NCBI GenBank assembly: GCA_017432895.1
Contig: JAFRIG010000031.1
Coordinates: 1 to 34,479 of the forward strand
From: Erysipelotrichaceae bacterium
GTDB lineage: Bacteria; Bacillota_I; Bacilli_A; Erysipelotrichales; Erysipelotrichaceae
DNA length: 34,479 nucleotides
Direction: 5' to 3'
Below the pieces are notes generated by a model. It was not told where the DNA came from. It saw only the letters and a list, made by a program, of their open reading frames with translations, and did not search any database. This document shows, one piece after another, positions 8,045-14,958 of this stretch; within the stretch, counting starts at the first letter, position 1; every line of letters starts with the position of its first letter. Position numbers and translations under genes: made by a program.

Positions 8045-8053
8045 ACCTTGTCC

Positions 8054-8059
8054 ATTATA
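8054..8059 (-). promoter_or_regulatory. -10 box 9 nt from the HAD gene start
   Basis: TATAAT on the minus strand, 9 nt before the ATG at 8044, directly after the U-tract of the terminator of the upstream operon. It implies an almost leaderless mRNA for the HAD gene. No good -35 is seen; the expected place falls in the terminator stem. Confidence 0.5.
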
Positions 8060-8060
8060 C

Positions 8061-8082
8061 AAAAAAGACAAGAGCTTGTCTT
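8061..8082 (-). terminator. Terminator of the liv operon
   Basis: AAGACAAG and CTTGTCTT form a compact hairpin followed by TTTTTT on the minus strand, 3 nt after the CBS-ACT stop codon. Confidence 0.85.
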
Positions 8083-8084
8083 GT

Positions 8085-8735
8085 CTAGAAGCGTTCGTGC
8101 AGCTTGATACAGCTGGTAACTTTGTAGCCGGCCTCCTTGAGCTCTTCGGAAATGTCCTTGTAGCCATAGGAGATGACGACGACCTCGATGCCGCGGTTGT
8201 TGTTGTAGACGGCGAGATTGGAGATGGAAACGTCCTTCTCTTTGAAGATACGGCAGATGTTTTCCATAATGCCCGGCTTGTCTTCCGCGATGGAAATGAC
8301 ATAGCGGATACCATTGTGGTTGTAACCCAGCAGATCGATGAAAGCCGTAAAGATGTCGTTGTGGGTGATGATACCGATGAGCTTATAGTCCTCATCCACG
8401 ACCGGCAGACAGCCGATATCGTTCTTTCTAAGTAACGTCGCTGCCTCTTCCAGCAGAGCCTCCTTGCCGATGGTGATGACATCTTTGATCATGATATCCT
8501 TGATCAATAGCTTATTTAGCAGATAGTTGATCTCAAAGACCGAAAGCGACGTGGCATTGTTAGGCGTATTGCTTTTGATGACCGACTCGGTAACCAATCC
8601 CACAAGCTTCCCGCTGCCGTCAACTACCGGCAGACGATGCAAAGTATTGTCCGACATCAGACTTATCGCTTCCGAAACCGACTGATTGGGTCCAATGACG
8701 ATAGGATTTAAGACCATATTATCTTTTACGTACAT
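8085..8735 (-). CDS. Tandem CBS domain plus ACT domain protein (AcuB-like)
   Basis: A 216-residue soluble protein. The first CBS motif spans about residues 7-60 (MVLNPIVIGPNQSVSEAISLMSDNTLHRLPVVDGSGKL...), the second about 77-130 (IKDVITIGKEALLEEAATLL...GCLPVVDEDYKLIGIIT), and a C-terminal ACT-like fold about 142-210 (YVISIAEDKPGIMENICRIFKEKDVSISNLAVY). CBS pairs bind adenine nucleotides and ACT domains bind amino acids (family knowledge). It is the last gene of the liv operon, starting 2 nt after livF and preceded by GGGAGG inside livF. This suggests a sensor that links energy state or amino acid level to branched-chain amino acid uptake (inference). It is similar to AcuB-type proteins but the role in acetoin metabolism need not apply. 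Confidence 0.88.
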   Translation of the reverse strand: MYVKDNMVLNPIVIGPNQSVSEAISLMSDNTLHRLPVVDGSGKLVGLVTESVIKSNTPNNATSLSVFEINYLLNKLLIKDIMIKDVITIGKEALLEEAATLLRKNDIGCLPVVDEDYKLIGIITHNDIFTAFIDLLGYNHNGIRYVISIAEDKPGIMENICRIFKEKDVSISNLAVYNNNRGIEVVVISYGYKDISEELKEAGYKVTSCIKLHERF

Positions 8736-8737
8736 GC

Positions 8738-9442
8738 TTAACCTCCCAGATAGGCTTTCTTGATATCTTCGCTATTGAGCAGTTCTTCTCCTGTACCTGA
8801 CATGACGATCCTGCCTGTTTCGATGACATAGGCCCTATCGGCAATGCCCAATGCCATCTTGGCATTCTGCTCGACCAGAAGTATCGTAACGCCCTGACTG
8901 TTTATATTCTTAATTATATCGAAAATTTCCTTGACCAGTAAGGGGGATAGACCCATACTGGGCTCATCCAGCAGCATGATCTTGGGCTTGCCCATCAAAG
9001 CCCTGCCCATCGCCAGCATCTGCTGCTCGCCACCGGATAAGGTTCCGGCCAGCTGTTTTCTTCTTTCTTCAAGTCGCGGAAAGAGCTCAAAGACCTTCTT
9101 CATGTCTTCTTCGATCCCTTCCTTGTCCTTGCGGGCATAGGCACCTAAGGTCAGATTTTCTTCGATCGTCTGCTGGGCAAAGACCCTTCTTCCTTCGGGA
9201 CATTGCACGATGCCCAAAGAGACGATCTTATGGGCCGGTATCTTATTGATGACTTTATCATCGAGACTGATCGTACCGCCACTGGGTTTAATGAGACCGG
9301 AGATCGTATGCATTGTGGTCGTCTTGCCGGCGCCATTGGCCCCGATCAAAGCGACGATCTCCCCGTCTTTCACTTCAAAATCGATACCCTTGACGGCTTC
9401 GATCATCCCATAGTTAACTTTAAGGTTTTCAACTTTGAGCAT
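8738..9442 (-). CDS. livF: Branched-chain amino acid ABC transporter ATPase LivF
   Basis: A 234-residue ATPase with Walker A GANGAGKTTT (about residues 33-43), Q-loop, signature LSGGEQQMLAMGRALM, Walker B IMLLDEPSMGLSP and the switch His replaced in context by LLVEQNAKMAL, all typical of LivF. It pairs with LivG at the cytoplasmic face to drive uptake of leucine, isoleucine and valine (family knowledge). The start at 9442 is 1 nt past the livG stop, giving tight operon packing. Confidence 0.95.
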   Translation of the reverse strand: MLKVENLKVNYGMIEAVKGIDFEVKDGEIVALIGANGAGKTTTMHTISGLIKPSGGTISLDDKVINKIPAHKIVSLGIVQCPEGRRVFAQQTIEENLTLGAYARKDKEGIEEDMKKVFELFPRLEERRKQLAGTLSGGEQQMLAMGRALMGKPKIMLLDEPSMGLSPLLVKEIFDIIKNINSQGVTILLVEQNAKMALGIADRAYVIETGRIVMSGTGEELLNSEDIKKAYLGG

Positions 9443-9443
9443 A

Positions 9444-10208
9444 TCAATCTCCCAAATAAGCCTTGATGACTTCCGGATTGTTCTGAACTTCTTCCGGTGT
9501 ACCGTTCATCAGCACCTGGCCGAAATTCAAAACCGTGATCTTTTCGCAAACCCCCATGACCAGTTTCATGTCATGTTCGATCAGAAGGACGGCGATATCG
9601 AAATCATCTCTGATCTGTCTGATCGTCTTCATGAGTTCTTCCGTCTCGACCGGGTTCATGCCCGCTGCCGGCTCATCCAGTAACAGCAGACAAGGCTTAC
9701 TGGCAAGAGCTCGGGCGATCTCCAGTCTTCTTTGCGCACCATAGGGCAAAGAACCGGCTTTATAGTCCGCAAAATCATCAAGTTTAAAGATCTTTAACAG
9801 TTCGATCGCTTCCTCATGGATCCTTCTTTCTTCTCTACGGTATTTGGGCGTATGGAAAAAGGAATCGAAAAGCGCATAGTTTATATAGTTGTGCATGCCG
9901 ATCTTGACGTTGTCTTCAACGCTCTGATTGGCGAATAACCGGATATTCTGGAAAGTACGGGCCACCCCGTTCTTGTTTACTTCGATCGTCGACTTGCCCT
10001 TGATGTCTTCCCCATTGATAAAGATCTCACCACGGGAAGGATCATAGACTTTCGTGAGCAGATTAAAGACCGTGGTCTTGCCGGCACCGTTGGGGCCGAT
10101 GAGACCATAGATGTCGTTTTTGCCGACTTTGATGCTGAAATTGTTGACAGCCGTCAGACCGCCAAAATCAATTCCCAGATTTTTGGTTTCAAGTACGTAT
10201 TCAGACAT
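9444..10208 (-). CDS. livG: Branched-chain amino acid ABC transporter ATPase LivG
   Basis: A 254-residue ATPase. Walker A is GPNGAGKTTVFNLLT, the LivG-specific segment GVARTFQNIRLF contains the Q-loop, the signature is LPYGAQRRLEIARAL, Walker B is LLLLDEPAAGMNP, and LLIEHDMKLVM holds the switch His. The LivG-type helical insertion is present around residues 105-140. It lies between livM and livF in a standard liv order, with 2-nt gaps. Confidence 0.96.
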   Translation of the reverse strand: MSEYVLETKNLGIDFGGLTAVNNFSIKVGKNDIYGLIGPNGAGKTTVFNLLTKVYDPSRGEIFINGEDIKGKSTIEVNKNGVARTFQNIRLFANQSVEDNVKIGMHNYINYALFDSFFHTPKYRREERRIHEEAIELLKIFKLDDFADYKAGSLPYGAQRRLEIARALASKPCLLLLDEPAAGMNPVETEELMKTIRQIRDDFDIAVLLIEHDMKLVMGVCEKITVLNFGQVLMNGTPEEVQNNPEVIKAYLGD

Positions 10209-10210
10209 CG

Positions 10211-11290
10211 TTATCCTTTCCTCACGACAAGCGATCTCAGCTTTTCTTTAAACTTATTCAGATAAGACATGATCGTCACGTTATTGCTTATAAGCATGAC
10301 TGCGATCAAAACAACCGAATAGATGATCATCCGGTAATCATTAAACTGTCTTAATGCTTCCGGCAGCACCAGCAGCAAAGCCGTGGATATCATCGTACCC
10401 GTCATATTGCCTAATCCGCCTAAAACGACATAAACCAGAATTAAGATCGACAGGTTGAAATCGAATTTCGTCGCCTTGAAGCTCGAAAAACTCAGGCCAT
10501 ACAAAGCACCGGCCATACCGGCCAAAGCCGCCGAAATGACAAAAGCCAGAAGTTTATAGTTGGTAGTCGAAACACCGACCGAACTGGCTGCGATCTTATT
10601 GTCGCGGCAAGCCATGATGGCCCTGCCCTGTTTGGAATCGATCAGATTGTAGATGATCGTCAAAGTGATGAGTATCAGTATGATACCGGCTGTAAAGGTC
10701 GAGAGCTTACTGGGAACATTGGCACCGATGGCACCTTTGATGATCATGGTTCCGCTTGCTTCCAGATTGGTCGTATCTTCAATAAAGGCAAAATGAAGAC
10801 CCTTTGAATCCATACCGACATAAAGGTTCAAAAGCAAGGTCTTAATGATCTGACAGAAAGCCAGCGTGACGATGGCCAGATAGTCACCCTGTAATTTCAA
10901 AACCGGAATACCGATCAAAGCGCCGCAGATACCCGAACAGATACCGCCAAATAATAATGCCAGCATCAGTACAACGGCTTTGTTTGGAATAAAGGATGCA
11001 AAGACTGCGGCGGCCACCGTACCAAAGAAAGCCCCGACCGACATGAAACCGGCCTGGCCCAGGCACAGATCACCCAGATAGCCGACCAGCAGGTTTAAAG
11101 CCAAAGCGGCTACGATATAAGCGCAGGTCGGGATCAGCAGGTTTTTGATCGTATTGGAAATATTGCCGCTTACGATCGCCGATTGAATGATGATATAAGT
11201 TACCAGTACCAAAAGATAAGAGATAACTCTTTTTCTGTTTTTGGCGGAAAAGATCGTTTGCATAAACTGTTTCACTTTTTCCATAGGCAC
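10211..11290 (-). CDS. livM: Branched-chain amino acid ABC transporter permease LivM
   Basis: A 359-residue polytopic membrane protein with many hydrophobic segments and the LivM landmarks GYLGDLCLGQAGFMSVGAFFG, ISIPVLKLQGDYLAIVTLAF-like text and the EAA-type region ACRDNKIAASSVGVSTTNYKLLAFVISA that contacts the ATPases. It forms the channel with LivH. The start could be the GTG at 11290 (GGAG 9 nt upstream) or the ATG at 11284; I keep the GTG because its spacing to GGAG is better. The start is immediately after the livH stop. Confidence 0.94.
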   Translation of the reverse strand: MPMEKVKQFMQTIFSAKNRKRVISYLLVLVTYIIIQSAIVSGNISNTIKNLLIPTCAYIVAALALNLLVGYLGDLCLGQAGFMSVGAFFGTVAAAVFASFIPNKAVVLMLALLFGGICSGICGALIGIPVLKLQGDYLAIVTLAFCQIIKTLLLNLYVGMDSKGLHFAFIEDTTNLEASGTMIIKGAIGANVPSKLSTFTAGIILILITLTIIYNLIDSKQGRAIMACRDNKIAASSVGVSTTNYKLLAFVISAALAGMAGALYGLSFSSFKATKFDFNLSILILVYVVLGGLGNMTGTMISTALLLVLPEALRQFNDYRMIIYSVVLIAVMLISNNVTIMSYLNKFKEKLRSLVVRKG

Positions 11291-12172
11291 CTACACTTTC
11301 TCCGAGGCCTTTTTGCCTAAAAGACCCGTAGGCTTAAACAGCAAAACAAGGATCAGTACACTAAACACGATCGCATCGGTCAGTTCCGAAGAGATATATA
11401 CCTTAGCGATAAATTCGATCACACCCAGCATCAGTCCGCCTAAAAAGGCGCCGGGTATCGAACCGATTCCGCCTAAAACCGCTGCCGTGAAAGCCTTGAT
11501 GCCAGGCATCGAACCCAAGGTAGGCGTAACAGTTGGATAAGTCGCACAAAGAAGGACTGAAGCCACGGCCGCCAGACCTGAGCCGATCGCAAAAGTCAAA
11601 GAAATGACGCTGTCGACATTGATGCCCATCAAACGGGCGGCATCTTTGTCTTCCGAACAGGCTCGCATGGCCTTGCCCAGTTTGGTATATCTGACAAATA
11701 AAGTCAGTCCCAGCATGATGGCCAGACAGATGAAGATCGTGATCAGGATCTGATAAGAGATCTTCAACTGACCGTTAAACAGTTCAATGAAACCATAGTC
11801 CAGGATCGTCGGAAAGATCTTGGAAGTCGAACCCCAAAGAAGTAAAGCTGCGTTTTGCAGAAAATAGCTGACACCGATCGCCGTGATAAGCACCGCCAAA
11901 GAAGTGGCACTTCTTAATGGCTTATAGGCCAGCTTTTCGATACTCATGCCAAGCACCGTACATAAAGCCATGGCTGCAATGATCGCGATCGGAAGCGGGA
12001 GATTGAATCTGAACAAAGCAAAAAAAGCAACATAGGCACCGATCATGATGACGTCCCCATGCGCAAAATTCAGCATCTTCGCGATGCCGTATACCATCGT
12101 ATATCCTAAGGCGATGATCGCGTAGATCGATCCCAGCCTTATTCCGCTGATCAAATATGCAATAAACTCCAT
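11291..12172 (-). CDS. livH: Branched-chain amino acid ABC transporter permease LivH
   Basis: About 293 residues with multiple membrane helices. The N-terminus MEFIAYLISGIRLGSIYAIIALGYTMVYGIAKMLNFAHGD is the classic LivH opening (GYTMVYG...NFAHG), and the cytoplasmic coupling loop reads AMRACSEDKDAARLMGI. It forms the transmembrane pore with LivM. A GTG 6 nt upstream (12178) is an alternative start; I choose the ATG at 12172 because it matches the conserved N-terminus and an AGGTG lies just before it. It follows livK after a 65-71 nt gap containing a strong hairpin. Confidence 0.94.
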   Translation of the reverse strand: MEFIAYLISGIRLGSIYAIIALGYTMVYGIAKMLNFAHGDVIMIGAYVAFFALFRFNLPLPIAIIAAMALCTVLGMSIEKLAYKPLRSATSLAVLITAIGVSYFLQNAALLLWGSTSKIFPTILDYGFIELFNGQLKISYQILITIFICLAIMLGLTLFVRYTKLGKAMRACSEDKDAARLMGINVDSVISLTFAIGSGLAAVASVLLCATYPTVTPTLGSMPGIKAFTAAVLGGIGSIPGAFLGGLMLGVIEFIAKVYISSELTDAIVFSVLILVLLFKPTGLLGKKASEKV

Positions 12173-12198
12173 AATCACCTATCTTCCAAAAACACAAG

Positions 12199-12230
12199 AA
12201 GGAAAGGCCTGACTAGTCAAGCCTTTCCTT
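12199..12230 (-). terminator. Intercistronic hairpin between livK and livH
   Basis: AAGGAAAGGC and GCCTTTCCTT form a 10-bp perfect stem enclosing TGACTAGTCA, itself a palindrome. The U-rich stretch follows only after some nucleotides, so it is more likely a partial terminator or 3'-end protector that raises binding-protein mRNA over permease mRNA than a full stop (inference). Confidence 0.65.
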
Positions 12231-12243
12231 AATGATAACAGAT

Positions 12244-13404
12244 TTAGTTAGCCGCTACCAACGCACCGTCTTCGATTCTGAAGACAAGCGGATCTTTAAC
12301 GACAGCACCGCTGGCATCCCAGGTCATATCCTTGCCTGTTAAGCCGGAGTAAGACATCGTCTTGAACTGTTCTTTGACGATCGGTGTGATCTCATCTTTA
12401 GTCATATCAGCCGTTGCACCGCCGTTGACTAAAGCATTGTAGATAGCGTAAACGACATCGTAGCCGTCAGCCGCAAACTGGTTAGGATTGTTGCCGACTT
12501 TGGCGACGAACTTGGAAACGAAGGACTGCGTAGCCTCATCCGGTGCGGAATAAGCAAACGGTGTGAGGTAGTAGACACCTTCAAACATCGCAACATCGAC
12601 ACCTTCCTGCTCCAGAGCGCCATCGAAACCATCGACACCGAAGAAGATAGGACTTAAACCGGCATCCTGGAACGCCTTGATGATCTGGGTATCATCTTCG
12701 TAGTATAACGGCAGGAATACGACTTCAGCCTCGGCAAACTGAGCAGCCGGGAAATCGGTAGCATTGTCAGATGTAAAGTTGTAGGCATCCATCAGATCCA
12801 GACCCTTGGCAGCCGCTTCTTCCTTGAAGGAAGCCGCAACACCGGTGGAGTATTCATCATCCGACTTGACAAACATTGCAACCTTTGTGCCTAAGCCATG
12901 TTCAGCAATGTAATCGGCAGCCGCAACACCCTGTTCCGGATCGGCGAAGCACATACGGTAAATGGAATCACCCTTGGCAATGATATCAGGTGCGGAACCC
13001 GACGGAGTCATAGCGAAGTAACCGTCTTCCTGATAGCTGTCGGCAACAGCCAATGAAGAACCGGTCGTGACACAAAGCATGGAAACATCCATACCCCAGT
13101 CAACCAGCTGAGCGTAGCAGTTAGTAGCCTTTTCGCCATCAGCCTCATCATCCAGAATGTTGATCTCGAACTGAATGCCGCCTAAAGCGTTGATCTCTTC
13201 GACAGCGATCTCAGCACCGGCCTTAACGGCAATGCCATACTGGGCAGCCGGGCCTGTTAAAGGACCGGAACCGCCGATCTTGATCGTAGTCTTAGCCGGA
13301 GCTTCATCTCCGGATTCACTGCTGCCGCCACCATTGGAATTTGAGCAGCCGGCGAGTGTCAGTACACAGAGGATACTGAGCAATACAACCAATAATTTTT
13401 TCAT
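12244..13404 (-). CDS. livK: Branched-chain amino acid binding lipoprotein LivK
   Basis: A 386-residue type I periplasmic-binding-fold lipoprotein. The signal peptide MKKLLVVLLSILCVLTLAGC ends in a lipobox LAGC, giving a lipid-anchored Cys at residue 20, followed by a Ser/Asn/Gly/Glu-rich linker. The body has the Leu/Ile/Val-binding opening IKIGGSGPLTGPAAQYG and the hinge-lobe blocks expected of this family. It captures branched-chain amino acids, or related amino acids, for LivHM. AAGGAAG lies ahead of the ATG. It is the first structural gene behind a candidate leader-peptide attenuator. Confidence 0.95.
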   Translation of the reverse strand: MKKLLVVLLSILCVLTLAGCSNSNGGGSSESGDEAPAKTTIKIGGSGPLTGPAAQYGIAVKAGAEIAVEEINALGGIQFEINILDDEADGEKATNCYAQLVDWGMDVSMLCVTTGSSLAVADSYQEDGYFAMTPSGSAPDIIAKGDSIYRMCFADPEQGVAAADYIAEHGLGTKVAMFVKSDDEYSTGVAASFKEEAAAKGLDLMDAYNFTSDNATDFPAAQFAEAEVVFLPLYYEDDTQIIKAFQDAGLSPIFFGVDGFDGALEQEGVDVAMFEGVYYLTPFAYSAPDEATQSFVSKFVAKVGNNPNQFAADGYDVVYAIYNALVNGGATADMTKDEITPIVKEQFKTMSYSGLTGKDMTWDASGAVVKDPLVFRIEDGALVAAN

Positions 13405-13429
13405 AATTCTCTTCCTTTCGATTTATAGA

Positions 13430-13444
13430 AACAGTTTTACTGTT
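13430..13444 (-). other. Short hairpin before the livK ribosome binding site
   Basis: AACAGT-TTT-ACTGTT forms a 6-bp stem between the attenuator terminator and the livK ribosome binding site. It could affect livK translation or serve as a protein site; nothing else supports a role. Confidence 0.3.
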
Positions 13445-13450
13445 ACTACC

Positions 13451-13490
13451 AAAATAAAAGATGAGCTCAGCGATAACGTCAAGCTCATCA
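13451..13490 (-). terminator. Attenuator terminator upstream of livK
   Basis: Read on the minus strand, GATGAGCT and AGCTCATC form an 8-bp perfect stem with a 14-nt loop, followed by TTTTATTTT. It lies between the leader ORF stop and livK, 47 nt before the livK start codon, where a terminator would block operon expression unless it is bypassed. Confidence 0.8.
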
Positions 13491-13525
13491 TCCTAACAAT
13501 TCAATGGCTCTCAATTATCGAAATA

Positions 13526-13642
13526 TCAGCACGCCTGCATAATAATAACGCCACGTAAACCGCGTAGTACCAACAGATCGATAACCAGAATAAGACCATC
13601 AGCTACAAAAGAGATCATATCCTTTACACAATGTCGTTTCAT
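13526..13642 (-). CDS. Leu/Ile/Val-rich leader peptide of the liv operon
   Basis: A 38-codon ORF (ATG at 13642, TGA at 13526-13528) preceded by AAAGGAG at ideal spacing. Sixteen of 38 residues are Leu, Ile or Val, and 13 of the 18 residues from 17 to 34 are (LILVIDLLVLRG...VII). It lies between a consensus-like promoter and a terminator in front of livK, which is the layout of amino-acid attenuators. Slow translation at these codons would be expected to alter leader folding: the segment at 13578-13586 can pair with 13513-13521, which can instead pair with 13471-13478 inside the terminator loop. Function is inference; it could also be a small membrane peptide. Confidence 0.7.
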   Translation of the reverse strand: MKRHCVKDMISFVADGLILVIDLLVLRGLRGVIIMQAC

Positions 13643-13672
13643 CTTCGATCTCCTTTCTTTCTGTATGGATAT

Positions 13673-13700
13673 AGTTTAACACAGTAAAAGTACCTGTCAA
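13673..13700 (-). promoter_or_regulatory. Promoter of the liv leader and operon
   Basis: Minus strand TTGACA (13700-13695), 16-nt spacer, TAAACT (13678-13673) with an upstream TG. The predicted transcription start near 13666 gives a leader of about 260 nt before livK. Confidence 0.75.
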
Positions 13701-13710
13701 CGCTTTTTCG

Positions 13711-13724
13711 TGTAAAATTTTACA
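13711..13724. promoter_or_regulatory. Operator-like palindrome between asnA and liv promoters
   Basis: TGTAAAATTTTACA is a perfect 14-bp palindrome, 10 bp upstream of the liv -35 box and about 50 bp upstream of the asnA -10 box. A further GTAAATTC half-like copy follows near 13752. It is well placed to control both divergent promoters; the protein is unknown. Confidence 0.45.
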
Positions 13725-13773
13725 GAATTTAAATTATTTTCAAATAAAAATGTAAATTCTTTCAAAGCTTTTA

Positions 13774-13782
13774 TGTTAGAAT
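13774..13782 (+). promoter_or_regulatory. Extended -10 promoter of asnA
   Basis: TGTTAGAAT (TG-n-TAGAAT) ends 6 nt before the asnA ATG. The expected transcription start is the A of the start codon, so the mRNA is probably leaderless, in keeping with the absence of a Shine-Dalgarno. Confidence 0.6.
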
Positions 13783-13788
13783 TATCCC

Positions 13789-14793
13789 ATGAGTGTATAT
13801 CTGCCTGAAGGATACAAATCCTCCCTGGATCTCTATGAGACCCAATCCTCGATCTCTTTCATCAAAAGAGTCTTTGAAGAAAAACTTACCAAAGCTTTGA
13901 GCCTTAAAAGAGTATCGGCTCCCCTTTTCGTTTTGAAAGCTACCGGATTAAATGATGATCTCGATGGCAAGGCGGAAGCCGTAAGCTTCAACGCTCCCTT
14001 TATCGACAAGGAATGCGTCATCGTCCACTCATTAGCCAAATGGAAAAGGATGGCCTTATACAATTACGACTTTTATGAAGGAAACGGCCTCTATACCGAT
14101 ATGAACGCCATCCGCAAGGATGAAAAGATCGACAATCTGCATTCGATCTACGTCGACCAGTGGGACTGGGAAAAAGTCATAAACAAGGAGCAAAGAAATA
14201 CCGCTTATCTCTACGACACCGTCGAAAAGATCCATCAGTGCATACTCGAGACTTTAGATGCCATAAAGGAAAAACATCCTTCGATCGATACGAAATTATC
14301 CGAAAAGCTCTATTTCTTCGATGCTGAAGAAGTCTTGCAGATGTATCCAGATCTCGACAGCAAACAAAGAGAAAATGAACTTTTAAGAAAATACAGGTCC
14401 GTCTTCATCAAAGGCATCGGTCATAAACTATCTAACGGCCTGCCCCATGACGATCGAGCCGCCGATTACGACGATTGGGATCTAAATGGCGATCTGCTTT
14501 ACTACAACGAATTACTGAATTGTGCCTTTGAAGTTTCTTCCATGGGCATCAGAGTCGATGAGAACTCTCTGGTCAGCCAGCTGAAACTGAAAGATGAGGA
14601 ATACAAACTGCAATACAAATATCACCGGATGATCGTCAATAAGGAACTTCCCTATACGATTGGCGGCGGTATTGGCGAGAGCAGACTATGTATGTTACTT
14701 ATGAACAAGGCCCATATCGGCGAAGTACAGTCATCGATCTGGGATGAAGAGACTCTCTCCTATTGCAAGGAAAAGGAAGTTATCATACTCTGA
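13789..14793 (+). CDS. asnA: Aspartate-ammonia ligase (asparagine synthetase A)
   Basis: A 334-residue enzyme of the class II synthetase-like AsnA family, which makes asparagine from aspartate, ammonia and ATP in the cytosol. Landmarks: the VSAPLFV and GLNDDLDG N-terminal region, SLAKWKR, GLYTDMNAIRKDE, YVDQWDWEK, and the C-terminal GGGIGESRLCMLLMNKAHIGEVQSSIWDEE. Length matches the family (about 330). The start at 13789 fits the usual N-terminus (MSVYLPEGYKS). No Shine-Dalgarno is present. It is divergent from the liv leader and followed by a structured 3' element. The same window also encodes AsnS, so both production and charging of Asn are near each other. Confidence 0.97.
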   Translation: MSVYLPEGYKSSLDLYETQSSISFIKRVFEEKLTKALSLKRVSAPLFVLKATGLNDDLDGKAEAVSFNAPFIDKECVIVHSLAKWKRMALYNYDFYEGNGLYTDMNAIRKDEKIDNLHSIYVDQWDWEKVINKEQRNTAYLYDTVEKIHQCILETLDAIKEKHPSIDTKLSEKLYFFDAEEVLQMYPDLDSKQRENELLRKYRSVFIKGIGHKLSNGLPHDDRAADYDDWDLNGDLLYYNELLNCAFEVSSMGIRVDENSLVSQLKLKDEEYKLQYKYHRMIVNKELPYTIGGGIGESRLCMLLMNKAHIGEVQSSIWDEETLSYCKEKEVIIL

Positions 14794-14827
14794 TCATCGT
14801 TTAAAAAGAATAAAATATTAGTATAAA

Positions 14828-14883
14828 GCACGGGCTTCTCGCGAAAGGCGGGATGTGCAGATTGATGCAGGCGCGTGTTTTTT
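14828..14883 (+). terminator. Structured terminator or small RNA downstream of asnA
   Basis: After asnA lies a compact fold: an outer helix (GCACGgGC with GCgCGTGT), an inner hairpin TCTCGC-GAAAG-GCGGGA and a TGCA/TGCA hairpin, followed by TTTTTT. The U-run makes it a terminator, but the three-way-junction shape is more elaborate than a plain terminator. It resembles no RNA family I can name. Confidence 0.55.
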
Positions 14884-14900
14884 CTATTCTCTATCATAAG

Positions 14901-14953
14901 AAAAAGAGGCTACTTATAGCCTGACTGCTAAGTCATCTAGTAAGAGCCTCTTT
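14901..14953 (-). terminator. Terminator after the phosphofructokinase gene
   Basis: A long imperfect stem: AAAGAGGCT near one end pairs with AGCCTCTTT at the other, with an inner GACT/AGTC helix. Minus-strand T residues follow. It converges on the asnA 3' element. Confidence 0.8.
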
Positions 14954-14958
14954 GTTTG

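Noticed and set aside
8045..8482. N-terminal extension of the HAD protein
   Set aside because: The stretch is antisense-frame reading of the CBS-ACT gene; its amino acid composition (Ser/Arg rich) is not a protein domain, and the real motif I starts at 8044.
14828..14883. Hammerhead ribozyme after asnA
   Set aside because: A GAAA and a GATG are present, but the CUGAUGA core and the stem order of a hammerhead are not.
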